A stretch of 64,000 nucleotides of DNA from Natrialba taiwanensis DSM 12281 (GTDB lineage: Archaea; Halobacteriota; Halobacteria; Halobacteriales; Natrialbaceae), in NCBI RefSeq assembly GCF_000337595.1, contig NZ_AOIL01000049.1:30027-94026 (forward strand), given 5' to 3'. Below, in pieces: positions 35,349 to 43,139 of the stretch. Numbering within the stretch: the first letter of the stretch is position 1; each line of letters opens with the position of its first letter. A program made the position numbers and the translations under genes. The notes below the pieces were generated by a model. It searched no databases, had not been told where the DNA came from, and saw only the letters and a list, made by a program, of their open reading frames with translations.

Positions 35349-35543
35349 TTACTTGAGGTTCCGTCGTATCCGATCGAGTTCTGCTTGTATCTTGTCGATG
35401 TCCTCAGCCGTGGCTCCGTTCGAGAGGAGGGCCAGAGCATACGCTCGCGCCTCCGTGTCGCCGTAAGCGAGAACCCGAGACAAGAACTCGGTGTTCCGGT
35501 CCGCGTAGCGGCTCACTTCGCTGATCGGTTCCTGGCTACTCAT
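35349..35543 (-). CDS. Small protein convergent with the integrase
   Basis: A 64-residue helical acidic/basic protein (MSSQEPISEVSRYADRNTEF at the start; KIQAELDRIRRNLK at the end) with no Cys. Its 3' end is 5 bp from the integrase 3' end, on the opposite strand. I do not recognise the family. Small convergent partners of this sort next to haloarchaeal integrases could be excision factors or simple regulators, which is inference. Codon use is normal. Confidence 0.6.
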   Translation of the reverse strand: MSSQEPISEVSRYADRNTEFLSRVLAYGDTEARAYALALLSNGATAEDIDKIQAELDRIRRNLK

Positions 35544-35684
35544 TGCTCTCCTTCTGTCTGGGAAGTCGATTTTCGTGCTGTGCGTTCGCTATAGCGGGTG
35601 CTGATCGTTCCTATGGTCATTTTCGTGAGTTCGTCGTGTTGCCGGTTACGGCATCAAGTGTTTCTCGGCTCCGTGGGGGGTCTA

Positions 35685-35707
35685 CTGGCCCTCAATGTGG
35701 GGGCCAG
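35685..35707. other. Perfect 7-bp hairpin in intergenic region 35544-35840
   Basis: CTGGCCC and GGGCCAG separated by 9 nt. It sits in a 297-bp non-coding stretch between the divergent genes ending at 35543 and starting at 35841. It may be an operator or structured leader. The promoter of the gene at 35841 is probably the A-rich CCAAAAAATAG near 35803-35813. Confidence 0.4.
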
Positions 35708-35840
35708 CAATCGTGGGTTTCCTTCAAGAGCCGATGCGTGCTTCACACTTGGCACGAGGGCCTTTGAGTTAATATAAATTAGTGAAGCCAGATAATTGCG
35801 GAACCAAAAAATAGTTTGCGCAAGTCGGATAGCAGGTAGT

Positions 35841-36407
35841 ATGGAACCTTCAGATGACGTTGTCACCAATATCCGCGATTCATGGGAAGCGGAAAACGAT
35901 GCGTTCGGGCGAGTCTACGAATCGATTTTAGGTATCACCGAGTTCACGAGACACGATGAGATTGCTGAGGTCGCCAGATGCGCCCCCAATACCGCAAAGA
36001 AGCACTTGAGACGACTGAATCAGATGGGTATCGCCGAATTTCGAAACCCAGGTCGTGCCCTCATGTTCCGTCGGAACGACGCGTACCTGGAATGGCGAGA
36101 GGTAACCCAGATCGCGGACGATCACTCGGTCCAAGATCTCGCTGAACGGGTTCGTGAGCTGGAAGCGACAGAAGCTGAACTCAAAGAAGAGTTCGGCGTT
36201 GAAGGACCGGACACCGCCTCAGTATACAGATCAGACAGTGATCGGCCAACACACGAACTAATGCAGGCGATCGGTACATGGAACGGTATCCAGCGGGATA
36301 TCCGCCTCTACGAGGCAGCGCGCCAACTCCAGCAGAACGACGGTCGTCTGATATCGGCGTTCGTTGCGACTCCCACCGACGACCATGCGTCGTCCGAGTC
36401 GCAATGA
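35841..36407 (+). CDS. Winged-helix regulator, first gene of a coupled pair
   Basis: A 188-residue protein with an N-terminal winged helix (FTRHDEIAEVARCAPNTAKK, then HLRRLNQMGIAEFRN, residues 33-70) and a C-terminal coiled-coil-like region (ERVRELEATEAELKEEF). It resembles haloarchaeal DUF7342-type proteins, from memory. Its last codon overlaps the next ATG (ATGA), so the two are co-translated. As first gene of a small cassette on a mobile element it may be the antitoxin or repressor of the pair. ATG 35841 has an A-rich TATA candidate about 30 bp upstream. Confidence 0.75.
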   Translation: MEPSDDVVTNIRDSWEAENDAFGRVYESILGITEFTRHDEIAEVARCAPNTAKKHLRRLNQMGIAEFRNPGRALMFRRNDAYLEWREVTQIADDHSVQDLAERVRELEATEAELKEEFGVEGPDTASVYRSDSDRPTHELMQAIGTWNGIQRDIRLYEAARQLQQNDGRLISAFVATPTDDHASSESQ

Positions 36408-36841
36408 CTACCACGAACCACGTCCCGACGATCATCTGGGACACCGACCCGGATAGGGAATCCCTGCGGGTGATTCACCGGTTTCTGAGTCGTCGTGAGG
36501 CGATCGAGAAGGCCAGCCTCGAGCCATACAGGACTCACCCGCGTCTGGTACGTGCAACCGTTAGTGACCAGGGTTCGTCGACAACATCTGGACTTCTCGA
36601 GATACGATGGTACGAAACGAGGGATTTCGCCATCACGTATCAGACGGACCGTGAGAACGGGGGCTCTCCATTCCTCCAGTGGACACATCTTCCTGACGCA
36701 GATGAAATCAACGTATCACACGGCGGGTCAGACGACGTGCAAACGCTGACGCCGCCATCTCACCATCCAGGCGAGAATCGGTTTCATCCGCTCCGAGTTC
36801 TGTCCCACGTGCTTGCTACCATCGAAGAATGTACGAAATAG
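36404..36841 (+). CDS. Unknown protein coupled to the winged-helix regulator (toxin candidate)
   Basis: A 145-residue alpha/beta protein, MTTTNHVPTIIWDTDPDRES at the start, ending HHPGENRFHPLRVLSHVLAT. It overlaps the upstream regulator by 4 bp. I do not recognise the family. The pairing, the mobile setting and the His-rich C-terminus are reminiscent of archaeal toxin-antitoxin cassettes such as those with TumE-like toxins, but sequence support is thin. About 200 bp of non-coding sequence follows before the next cassette. Confidence 0.6.
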   Translation: MTTTNHVPTIIWDTDPDRESLRVIHRFLSRREAIEKASLEPYRTHPRLVRATVSDQGSSTTSGLLEIRWYETRDFAITYQTDRENGGSPFLQWTHLPDADEINVSHGGSDDVQTLTPPSHHPGENRFHPLRVLSHVLATIEECTK

Positions 36842-37006
36842 GGGGTTCACGTCGTCCCGGTCGAGCAACCCGATACTGTCGGTGACAGTACCTTTGGTGT
36901 CAGCAGTTTCCATCACCAAAGCCTCTAGCTCTTGTATAGGTGTGCTATCAGTGATGTTTGAAACGCCACTTATTGTGGATTAGTCATATCGTCTCAAATC
37001 ACGAAA

Positions 37007-37021
37007 GGGTTTTATAAATTG
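37007..37021 (+). promoter_or_regulatory. TATA box of the HTH-nucleotidyltransferase cassette
   Basis: GGGTTTTATAAATTG, a strong TATA element 25-30 bp upstream of the ATG at 37042, predicting a nearly leaderless transcript. Confidence 0.6.
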
Positions 37022-37041
37022 TTTGCGTAATATGAGACGAC

Positions 37042-37992
37042 ATGGTAGAAAAGAGCCACTTCCGACTCTTATCACATCTTATAGAGGGGGGTGAGCCGGA
37101 AGTGAGTATCAGTACGCTCGCTGATCAACTCGATTGGAGCGCTGGCCACGCCTCACGTATCGTCTCCGAGTTAGAAGCCTACGGCTACGTACAAACCAAG
37201 CAAAGCGGTCGGCAAAAGTTGGTTTCTCCGACGGATATCGAACCAATCGAGCAACTCGAGGGACTTCTCACGGAGTATAGCCACATGGATCTGCCCGATC
37301 TCGTTGCTGGCGCTGGGTTACTCGTGCTCTATTATCTCGATCGAGGACGGACCGCAACCGAGTTGGCCGAACTGAGCGGTGTTAGTCAGGCAACGATATA
37401 CCGCCGGTTAGATGACTTTCAGCGCGTTGGTGTCGTTGGGAAATCGAAATCCCGGTATCGTCTCAATGATCCGTTCGCAGAGTTGGCCTCGATCGCTCGA
37501 GGGCTGCTCCACCAGAAACATCGTCGCGAAGCAGAGCGACATGCGAGTGGGCTCAATTTTCTCTGGGAAAGACACGACGAATTCCTCTTCGCCTGCGACA
37601 GTGACGTTACTGCTGACGGATTTTACCTGACCGGGCCTGCCCTGTTCGAAGCGTTCGATGTTCCGCTTCTCACGAGGGATCGGCGACACTACTTCCGGAC
37701 GGACCGACTCTCCGAGATCACTCCCGCAGAATTAGTCTGCCACACACTGCTGATCGATGACGGTCCCCGGTACCGAACGTACTGTCTCTTATTGATACAA
37801 CAACAGGGTATCGAGAGGACAGCACTACGGGAACGTGCTGAACACTATCTCCCCGAAGCAGGGATCGACCTGCACGCCATCGTCGATGAGCTCATCGATT
37901 ACTTAGAGACAGACGGAACGACAACAACCGAGCAACTGCCCAAATGGGAAGACTTCAAACAAACGGCCAGAGACTATGAGATCACTGTATGA
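37042..37992 (+). CDS. Double winged-helix regulator, likely antitoxin of nucleotidyltransferase pair
   Basis: A 316-residue protein with two helix-turn-helix units: ISTLADQLDWSAGHASRIV (residues 22-40) and ATELAELSGVSQATIYRRLD (110-130). The C-terminal half is alpha/beta with DGFYLTGPALFEAFDVPLL, similar in outline to AbiEi-type antitoxin domains. It overlaps the nucleotidyltransferase gene by 4 bp (ATGA). An AT-rich promoter (GGGTTTTATAAATTG, 37007-37021) with a good TATA box precedes the ATG by about 25-30 bp, so the mRNA is leaderless. Base composition is lower in GC than the backbone. Confidence 0.78.
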   Translation: MVEKSHFRLLSHLIEGGEPEVSISTLADQLDWSAGHASRIVSELEAYGYVQTKQSGRQKLVSPTDIEPIEQLEGLLTEYSHMDLPDLVAGAGLLVLYYLDRGRTATELAELSGVSQATIYRRLDDFQRVGVVGKSKSRYRLNDPFAELASIARGLLHQKHRREAERHASGLNFLWERHDEFLFACDSDVTADGFYLTGPALFEAFDVPLLTRDRRHYFRTDRLSEITPAELVCHTLLIDDGPRYRTYCLLLIQQQGIERTALRERAEHYLPEAGIDLHAIVDELIDYLETDGTTTTEQLPKWEDFKQTARDYEITV

Positions 37993-38834
37993 GTTCTCGT
38001 GAACGATTCGGTCGGAATTATATCGAGACCGAGCTCCGGCAAATCGCAGATCACCTCCAGACAGACGTTGATGCCTATCTCATCGGCGGTGGCGCAATGT
38101 CACTTCACGAGCCGTCTCTCAAGGACACGACCAAAGATATCGATCTCGTCGTCGTGGACGAGGCGGCCCTTAGCCGTCTAATGGGGGTACTCGACGACCT
38201 CGGCTATGAGGAAGTTACCGATCTCGGTGACGAATACGATCGGTTAGGAGCGCGTCACTGCGTTCGAAACGATGCCGGCTGTCAGTTCGATGTCTTCTAT
38301 CGACAGATTGCCGATAAGCTGTATTTCAGCGACGGGATGCAAGCGCGGAGCGAGGCGTTCCTTTCGGACGAGTTCTTCTCGGTCGGTCTCGTTTCGTTCG
38401 AGGATATATTCCTCTTCAAGGCCGTCGCAGAGCGTCCGGACGATATCGGAGACATGGCGACACTCGTCCAGACAGATCTCGACTTCGATGTGATCGAAGA
38501 CGAGATCGAACGCCAGGTCGATCTTCTGGGAGGAGAGCAATTTGTCACAGTGATCTCCGAATCGCTGGAACGGCTCGATCAGAACGAAGGTATCCAAACA
38601 CCCCTTGACGATGTCGTCCGGGAGTACTACCAACGGTACATGAACGGGTACGAACTCCGGTTACAGTTAGACGAGGACACCGCAAAATCCGTCAGCGAAC
38701 TCGCGTCGACGTTAGACGTTTCAGAGGAAGAGATCGAACGTCGATACGAGTATCTCGAGCAGTACGGATTTGTCGAACGGACCAGTGAAGGGATACGAGA
38801 TACCGGGAAACGCGACGAATTTCAGCGGTCCTGA
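37989..38834 (+). CDS. Nucleotidyltransferase-fold protein, likely toxin (AbiEii/MenT-like group)
   Basis: A 281-residue protein with the nucleotidyltransferase core AYLIGGGAMSLHEPSLKD near residue 30 and the metal pair KDIDLVVVDEAAL near 49; a third acidic position is in CQFDVFYRQIADKL near 98. The C-terminal part (DTAKSVSELASTLDVSEEEI) is a further winged helix. Such proteins act as toxins that modify tRNA or other targets in type IV-like TA systems; the chemistry of this one is unknown. It is coupled by 4 bp to the regulator upstream and so forms a two-gene cassette. Confidence 0.78.
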   Translation: MSSRERFGRNYIETELRQIADHLQTDVDAYLIGGGAMSLHEPSLKDTTKDIDLVVVDEAALSRLMGVLDDLGYEEVTDLGDEYDRLGARHCVRNDAGCQFDVFYRQIADKLYFSDGMQARSEAFLSDEFFSVGLVSFEDIFLFKAVAERPDDIGDMATLVQTDLDFDVIEDEIERQVDLLGGEQFVTVISESLERLDQNEGIQTPLDDVVREYYQRYMNGYELRLQLDEDTAKSVSELASTLDVSEEEIERRYEYLEQYGFVERTSEGIRDTGKRDEFQRS

Positions 38835-38843
38835 TAGCTCGTC

Positions 38844-39425
38844 CTACTTTTCGAGAGAGTCGCCGAATTCTTTCTGAAACCCTTCGAGAAGCCGTCCGAA
38901 GCCGGATTGGAGGAAAAACTCGGCGTCCTCTTTCGCCTCGAGGAGGTGCTTTCGGCGTTTGTCCGAGTACTCCGTCGCCATCTCGTCTAATTCGGCGGCG
39001 AACGCCTCGATCGTCTCCTCGTCCTCGAGGGAATCGTAGGTTCTGAACACATCTTTCAGCCCGCGCTTGGCTGATTGCCTGACACGACCGTCCTCGTCCG
39101 TCAGTGCCTCCAGCAGGAATCCACCGATTTCGTCCGTTTGTTGGCGAACGGTGTCCACATCTGCCTCGATCGATCGGTCGCTCTCAGCGACGGCGAACAC
39201 CAGTGCGATCCCCGGCGTCAGTCGTTCTGCAACCCGGACAGTCGACTGTCGGACGTATCCATCATCGCTCTGGGCGTAGATGGCGGTCAACTCGTCAAAG
39301 CAGGTCTCGAACAACTGAACCCGTTCATCGAGATCTAACTCCTCAATTTCGTCGATCGTCTCGGTAACCTGCTCGGAATCACCTGATCGAATGTCGGCCG
39401 CAAATTCGTCCCACCGTTGTTCCAT
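38844..39425 (-). CDS. HEAT-like helical repeat protein of unknown function
   Basis: A 193-residue acidic helical protein with a HEAT/Armadillo-like pattern: DGYVRQSTVRVAERLTPGI near 55-75 and DGRVRQSAKRGLKDVFRTY near 112-130 are two copies of the same D-G-x-V-R-Q-S repeat. It probably mediates protein contacts. It converges with the nucleotidyltransferase gene (9 bp between stops). No family name can be given. Codon use is normal. Confidence 0.7.
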   Translation of the reverse strand: MEQRWDEFAADIRSGDSEQVTETIDEIEELDLDERVQLFETCFDELTAIYAQSDDGYVRQSTVRVAERLTPGIALVFAVAESDRSIEADVDTVRQQTDEIGGFLLEALTDEDGRVRQSAKRGLKDVFRTYDSLEDEETIEAFAAELDEMATEYSDKRRKHLLEAKEDAEFFLQSGFGRLLEGFQKEFGDSLEK

Positions 39426-39595
39426 ATCGACCTCTTGGGCGACCTAGTCCATAATACTCGGCTTATTGGAGACACGATGAGGTGAGGACAGGAATGGGCG
39501 TGATTTTGAGGGTGTTGGCAGCCTCGACGGCCACAATGATGATCGATCTGGATACATCCCGTACGGTTTTGCGTTCCGACCACTTCTTATCTACT

Positions 39596-40564
39596 ATGCC
39601 GTTTAGTGTGAGTTGGCACACGCTCCTCGACGAACTCGATGATCTCCCGGATGGAGCGACGCTCGTCACGCCCCTATCGCACAATCGGTTCCGGATTAGT
39701 GACGTACAGGAGCAACGTGTCATCATCAGCTTCGAGGACAAAGACGAAAAGCGACCCCTCCAGCGCGATCAGTTCGAGACACTATACCGCCGCATCACCG
39801 ATGCACCGAACGGGTTCCAGCTCGACCGGCTCCCGCCTGATGCCGATCCCTACCCGGCGGTGTGGAGCCTCCATCCTCGATTCGAGATCGACGAGGATGC
39901 TGGCGTGATCGTCGAGACCGATGGGCCGACAGCGACACAGCTGCTCGAGGCTGAGACCGAGCCGGAGACCGAAGACCGGACGGAGCCCGATCTCGATGTG
40001 TACGCCGACGCGCTCCTGCTGGTTGATGCGCTCGAGCGCCACGACGTAACCACGCTGGAGGAGATGGAAACGGAGGCACTGGTCAATCTGTACACCCTAC
40101 TCTCGGATGTGCAGCGTAACGCCAACAGTTTCCGCCAAGATGTCGCCGACGTGCTCCTCAATCGTCTCCACCACGATCGGCCCGTCAACGGTCCGTTCGG
40201 CTCTGTCCAGCGGACGAGTCGCCGTAACCGTTCCCTCAAGGATGACGAGGTGGTTCTGGCGGCGTTCGAAGACGCTGGAATCGATTCCGAGCGTGTCATG
40301 GGAGTAGACCGCGACAAGGTTGACGACGCGCTCGAGGTGACAGAGCTGGCCGAGAGCGACGTGTACGAAATCAACGAAAGCGAGTACGTTCGAAAGGCCG
40401 AGGTAGATGAGGAGGTCAAAGAGACCCGACTACAAGGTCTCAAAGACCAACTCGCAGCGACAGAAGGCGAAGAAGCCCAGGAGCTACGCCAAGAGATCGA
40501 GGACCTGGAGGACCGCATCGACGAACTCACGAGTTTCCGGACGGGAGCGGAGGTACACGAGTGA
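39596..40564 (+). CDS. Conserved unknown protein with C-terminal coiled coil
   Basis: A 322-residue protein. An N-terminal beta-rich domain (MPFSVSWHTLLDELDDLPDG, then RFRISDVQEQRVIISFED) precedes a helical middle domain and a C-terminal coiled coil (TEGEEAQELRQEIEDLEDRI, residues 290-312). No catalytic motif is visible. ATG 39596 is favoured over an upstream ATG at 39482 because that extension is Thr/Val-rich and unlike the rest. It is divergent from the HEAT-like protein. In-frame repeats of Glu-Thr occur near 120 (EAETEPETEDRTEP). Confidence 0.7.
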   Translation: MPFSVSWHTLLDELDDLPDGATLVTPLSHNRFRISDVQEQRVIISFEDKDEKRPLQRDQFETLYRRITDAPNGFQLDRLPPDADPYPAVWSLHPRFEIDEDAGVIVETDGPTATQLLEAETEPETEDRTEPDLDVYADALLLVDALERHDVTTLEEMETEALVNLYTLLSDVQRNANSFRQDVADVLLNRLHHDRPVNGPFGSVQRTSRRNRSLKDDEVVLAAFEDAGIDSERVMGVDRDKVDDALEVTELAESDVYEINESEYVRKAEVDEEVKETRLQGLKDQLAATEGEEAQELRQEIEDLEDRIDELTSFRTGAEVHE

Positions 40565-41058
40565 CGGCTACCGTACACCGCTACCCGGTAATATTCTCGT
40601 TACGTATCTCCCTGTTCATTGGTGCGTTGGATGAGTAAACTAAGTGGGGTGCGCGCACATCCTCGACGCTTGAGTTTTATGTCATTTGATGCAGACTACC
40701 ATCAGTAGGTGATAGATTATATCATCTCACCATTATTCGATACCGAAACCGAAACCAGGATCTGACTCCATATTTCCGAACTCCCCTTCTAGGGCAGCCT
40801 AGAGCACCTTCGAAGGTGGTTTTCGTTCACTCAGAAGGTGAGGGTTTTTATGTTAGGGATCCCTCTACCAGAGTAGACACTACAGGTAAATGCTCAGTTC
40901 ACGAGAATGGGGAGTTAGTTCGAACCTGTTTAGGTCAGGTTCGGACGTCCCTTGCGGCAGCAGTATGTCTTTGGTGTGCGAAGACAGCCGTATCTACGCA
41001 CGTCGGTACGTAAATCTTACTGCCGGAAGGCGAACCGACTGCAGTCCTTCGATTACGC
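40565..41058. other. Intergenic region with two inverted repeats
   Basis: About 490 bp without a convincing gene. It holds GGTGATAGATTATATCATCTCACC-type near-palindrome at 40708-40731 (arms GGTGA/TCACC around a TATA-like centre) and a perfect 8-bp inverted repeat CGAACCTG/CAGGTTCG with a 7-nt loop at 40921-40943. A 65-codon frame at 40816-41013 looks like remnant or noise. The hairpins may be operators or a short structured RNA. Confidence 0.45.
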
Positions 41059-41724
41059 TTGAATCTTAGGAACATCATCAACCGACTTCGAGAACAGCAC
41101 TCCCACCATCCTAGCCTGGAAGGGCAGATCAAGGTCTACGTCGCGCATCACTGGGTACAGACAGTGCCTGGTGAAGCGGGCCCAGACCTCGGGAAAAGGG
41201 ACATGGAAATGACCCTCAACGAGTTGGGGTTGGAACTCAGTTGCAACCTTGACACTGCAGTTGACAACCTCTTCGAAGCTGGGTTGCTTGACCGCTATGA
41301 GCCCGACGGACCCGACTGGTACATCATTCGGGAACGCGACGGCGAGTTCGTTATGGGAGAGAAAAAGTTCCCTGCAGCGGTCCATGACGAATGCGGACGT
41401 GCAATCGAGTACATCCGTTCGATGGATCCCTCCGACGAGGACGGAAAGACGGCCGTCGCTGATGGGGGGGACTCCCGAATAACGAACGAGGACGGTGAAA
41501 CACTCCGCGAAGAACTCGCGCGAGAACTCGGCTTCGAACCTGGCGAATTGGAAGACCATCTTCGGGTCGGTACGCCGCGGAACCGGCGGGAGAAACTGGA
41601 ACAACTCGTCAAGGCCATTCGAGACAGCGAGACCTTCGAAATGCCGGATTCGTTCGACGAGATCCGGCTAGTCCCGAAGGGTTATCGCTACCACCGCGCG
41701 GAGTCCGTGCTTAGCACTGCCTAA
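41059..41724 (+). CDS. Unknown protein, possible TTG start
   Basis: A 221-residue protein, MNLRNIINRLREQHSHHPSL from a TTG at 41059. No ATG or GTG lies upstream in frame before the TAA at about 41012-41014, so either TTG is used, translation starts at the internal ATG of MEMTLNELGLELS (about codon 49), or the 5' end is lost. The middle resembles a winged helix (SCNLDTAVDNLFEAGLLDRY). The last 70 residues are charged and helical. Function unknown. Confidence 0.6.
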   Translation: MNLRNIINRLREQHSHHPSLEGQIKVYVAHHWVQTVPGEAGPDLGKRDMEMTLNELGLELSCNLDTAVDNLFEAGLLDRYEPDGPDWYIIRERDGEFVMGEKKFPAAVHDECGRAIEYIRSMDPSDEDGKTAVADGGDSRITNEDGETLREELARELGFEPGELEDHLRVGTPRNRREKLEQLVKAIRDSETFEMPDSFDEIRLVPKGYRYHRAESVLSTA

Positions 41725-41964
41725 GCACAAAACTCGCTAAATTCGTATTTTTGACACTCAATTTCAGTCTATCGATGCGGACGAGAATGGTCTTGCAAGT
41801 CTGTACCGGTACGGGGGCGCTTCCGGACAGGTGTCTTTACAACCGCAATGAGAAGGAGACGGGCATGCTTAACTCTACTTCGCTTAATCGCTTTATCGTA
41901 TAACCCGATTACGAACCGGCCGTTGGACGGCATAAATCGGTGGAGTTGGCCCAGGAGAACCAAA

Positions 41965-41973
41965 GATATAATC
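41965..41973 (+). promoter_or_regulatory. TATA box of the second recombinase gene
   Basis: AGATATAAT about 25-30 bp upstream of the ATG at 41996, giving a leaderless transcript. The 270-bp intergenic region before it holds nothing else recognised. Confidence 0.5.
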
Positions 41974-41995
41974 GGATTTACTGCGATATCCGATC

Positions 41996-42589
41996 ATGGT
42001 TCGTGTCGACGACAGCGATGACGTGACGAAGTGCTGGCTTTCGCCCGGTGAACTGGACCGGCTGGAGCGAGCTGCTGGAGAGGACGGATGGGAGCGTGAG
42101 GTGGCGATCCAGCTGATGGGCCGGTGCGGGCTCCGAGCGTCAGAAGTGAGCTATCCGAGCGATAGCAACCTGCGGTACTCCGACGACGGAGATATCTGGC
42201 TGTTCGAGGTCCAAGGAAAGAACACCAAGGGTGGGTCAAAGAAGACACGCGACGCATGGATGCCCGACGATGTTGCCGACGACATCCACAAATACAGCCG
42301 TGAGCGTGGGCTCGATCTATCTGACCGGTGGGTCGACGCTAGCACACCTTCCGTCCGTCGGTGGGTCAACGAAGCCACTCACACCGTCGCGGAGCAAACC
42401 GACAACCCACGTTGGCGGTCGGTCTCGTCCCACGATCTCCGCCGATCCTGGGCGACCTATCATCTCGTCGAACGCCAGGTCGACGTTCGGACCATGATGA
42501 GTATCGGCGGATGGTCCGATTACTCCGCTATCGAGCCGTATCTCGCAGAGCCGACCGAAGCGCGTATTGGAGAGGCCATGCGGCCGTAG
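41996..42589 (+). CDS. Short tyrosine recombinase (catalytic domain only)
   Basis: A 197-residue XerC/phage-integrase-type protein without the N-terminal arm/core-binding domain. Catalytic residues are all in place: Arg in MGRCGLRASEVSY near 43, Lys in VQGKNTKGGSKK near 73, His-x2-Arg in SSHDLRRSWATY near 146, Trp in IGGWSDYSAIEPYL near 170 and the nucleophile Tyr in that same stretch. Haloarchaeal plasmids and viruses often carry such short recombinases, so this element has two recombinase genes. The role of this one (resolution or inversion) is unknown. Confidence 0.85.
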   Translation: MVRVDDSDDVTKCWLSPGELDRLERAAGEDGWEREVAIQLMGRCGLRASEVSYPSDSNLRYSDDGDIWLFEVQGKNTKGGSKKTRDAWMPDDVADDIHKYSRERGLDLSDRWVDASTPSVRRWVNEATHTVAEQTDNPRWRSVSSHDLRRSWATYHLVERQVDVRTMMSIGGWSDYSAIEPYLAEPTEARIGEAMRP

Positions 42590-42616
42590 AGGATCATTCT
42601 CCCGGAGCAACGAACG

Positions 42617-42721
42617 TTAGTCCCGCAACTGGGCAACGGTTCGACCGAGTTCTCGAGCACGCTCGCTCTCTGAGATATCATACCACTCTTCCAACGAACG
42701 AAGTTGGTCCTCGAGATCCAT
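42617..42721 (-). CDS. Possible 34-aa micro-protein convergent with the recombinase
   Basis: A frame not long enough for usual gene calls: MDLEDQLRSLEEWYDISESE at the start, ending in RELGRTVAQLRD. It is amphipathic and acidic, with haloarchaeal codon bias. Its 3' end is 27 bp from the recombinase stop, convergent, as with the 64-aa protein that faces the first integrase. The repeated arrangement supports a real gene, but length makes it uncertain. Confidence 0.4.
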   Translation of the reverse strand: MDLEDQLRSLEEWYDISESERARELGRTVAQLRD

Positions 42722-42910
42722 GTTGGTGGGGAGGTGTACTCCGCTACACGGTAGTGCGTCGCTGGATAAGTAAGTCCGTGCTCGAGCATCCACCTTCGAG
42801 AGGAGTCCGGAACGATCCAGGAGGAGTTGGTGTCGCCTACCAGGAGTTGGTCCAACTTCGCCGCACCTGCCGGCTATTGGAAGTCAGGGCGAACCTCCTA
42901 GAACAGGGGT

Positions 42911-43120
42911 AGTGCTCGAGTCGGCATAGACGACGATACGTTCGAAGATGTCTTCGCCGAGCAGGGGGCCTCGGGACCGGGCGAATACCTGTTACCGGGT
43001 CGCCACCGCGACGGAGAGGTCGACCAGAGAGTAATGTACCGGCTCGCCGACGACGTTCACCCCCTCCTCGTCGAATGGGTCGGGTATCTCACGAGCATCT
43101 CTACCGGAGCCGACCAATAG
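42911..43120 (+). pseudogene. Remnant coding fragment without start codon
   Basis: An in-frame 69-codon stretch reads DDDTFEDVFAEQGASGPGE, continuing to MYRLADDVHPLLVEWVGYLT before TAG. It is acidic and coherent like haloarchaeal protein but has a TAG just upstream and no ATG/GTG/TTG until about 43034. It looks like the 3' part of a lost gene left beside the repeat array. Family unknown. Confidence 0.35.
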
Positions 43121-43139
43121 GGACCCGGGGAATAGGTAG

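Noticed and set aside
34003-35349. 448-codon frame antisense to the integrase
   Set aside because: Exact overlap with a gene that has catalytic motifs; translation lacks any domain.
40816-41013. 65-codon frame as a gene or transposase remnant
   Set aside because: No domain recognised and it contains the hairpin at 40921-40943; too little support.
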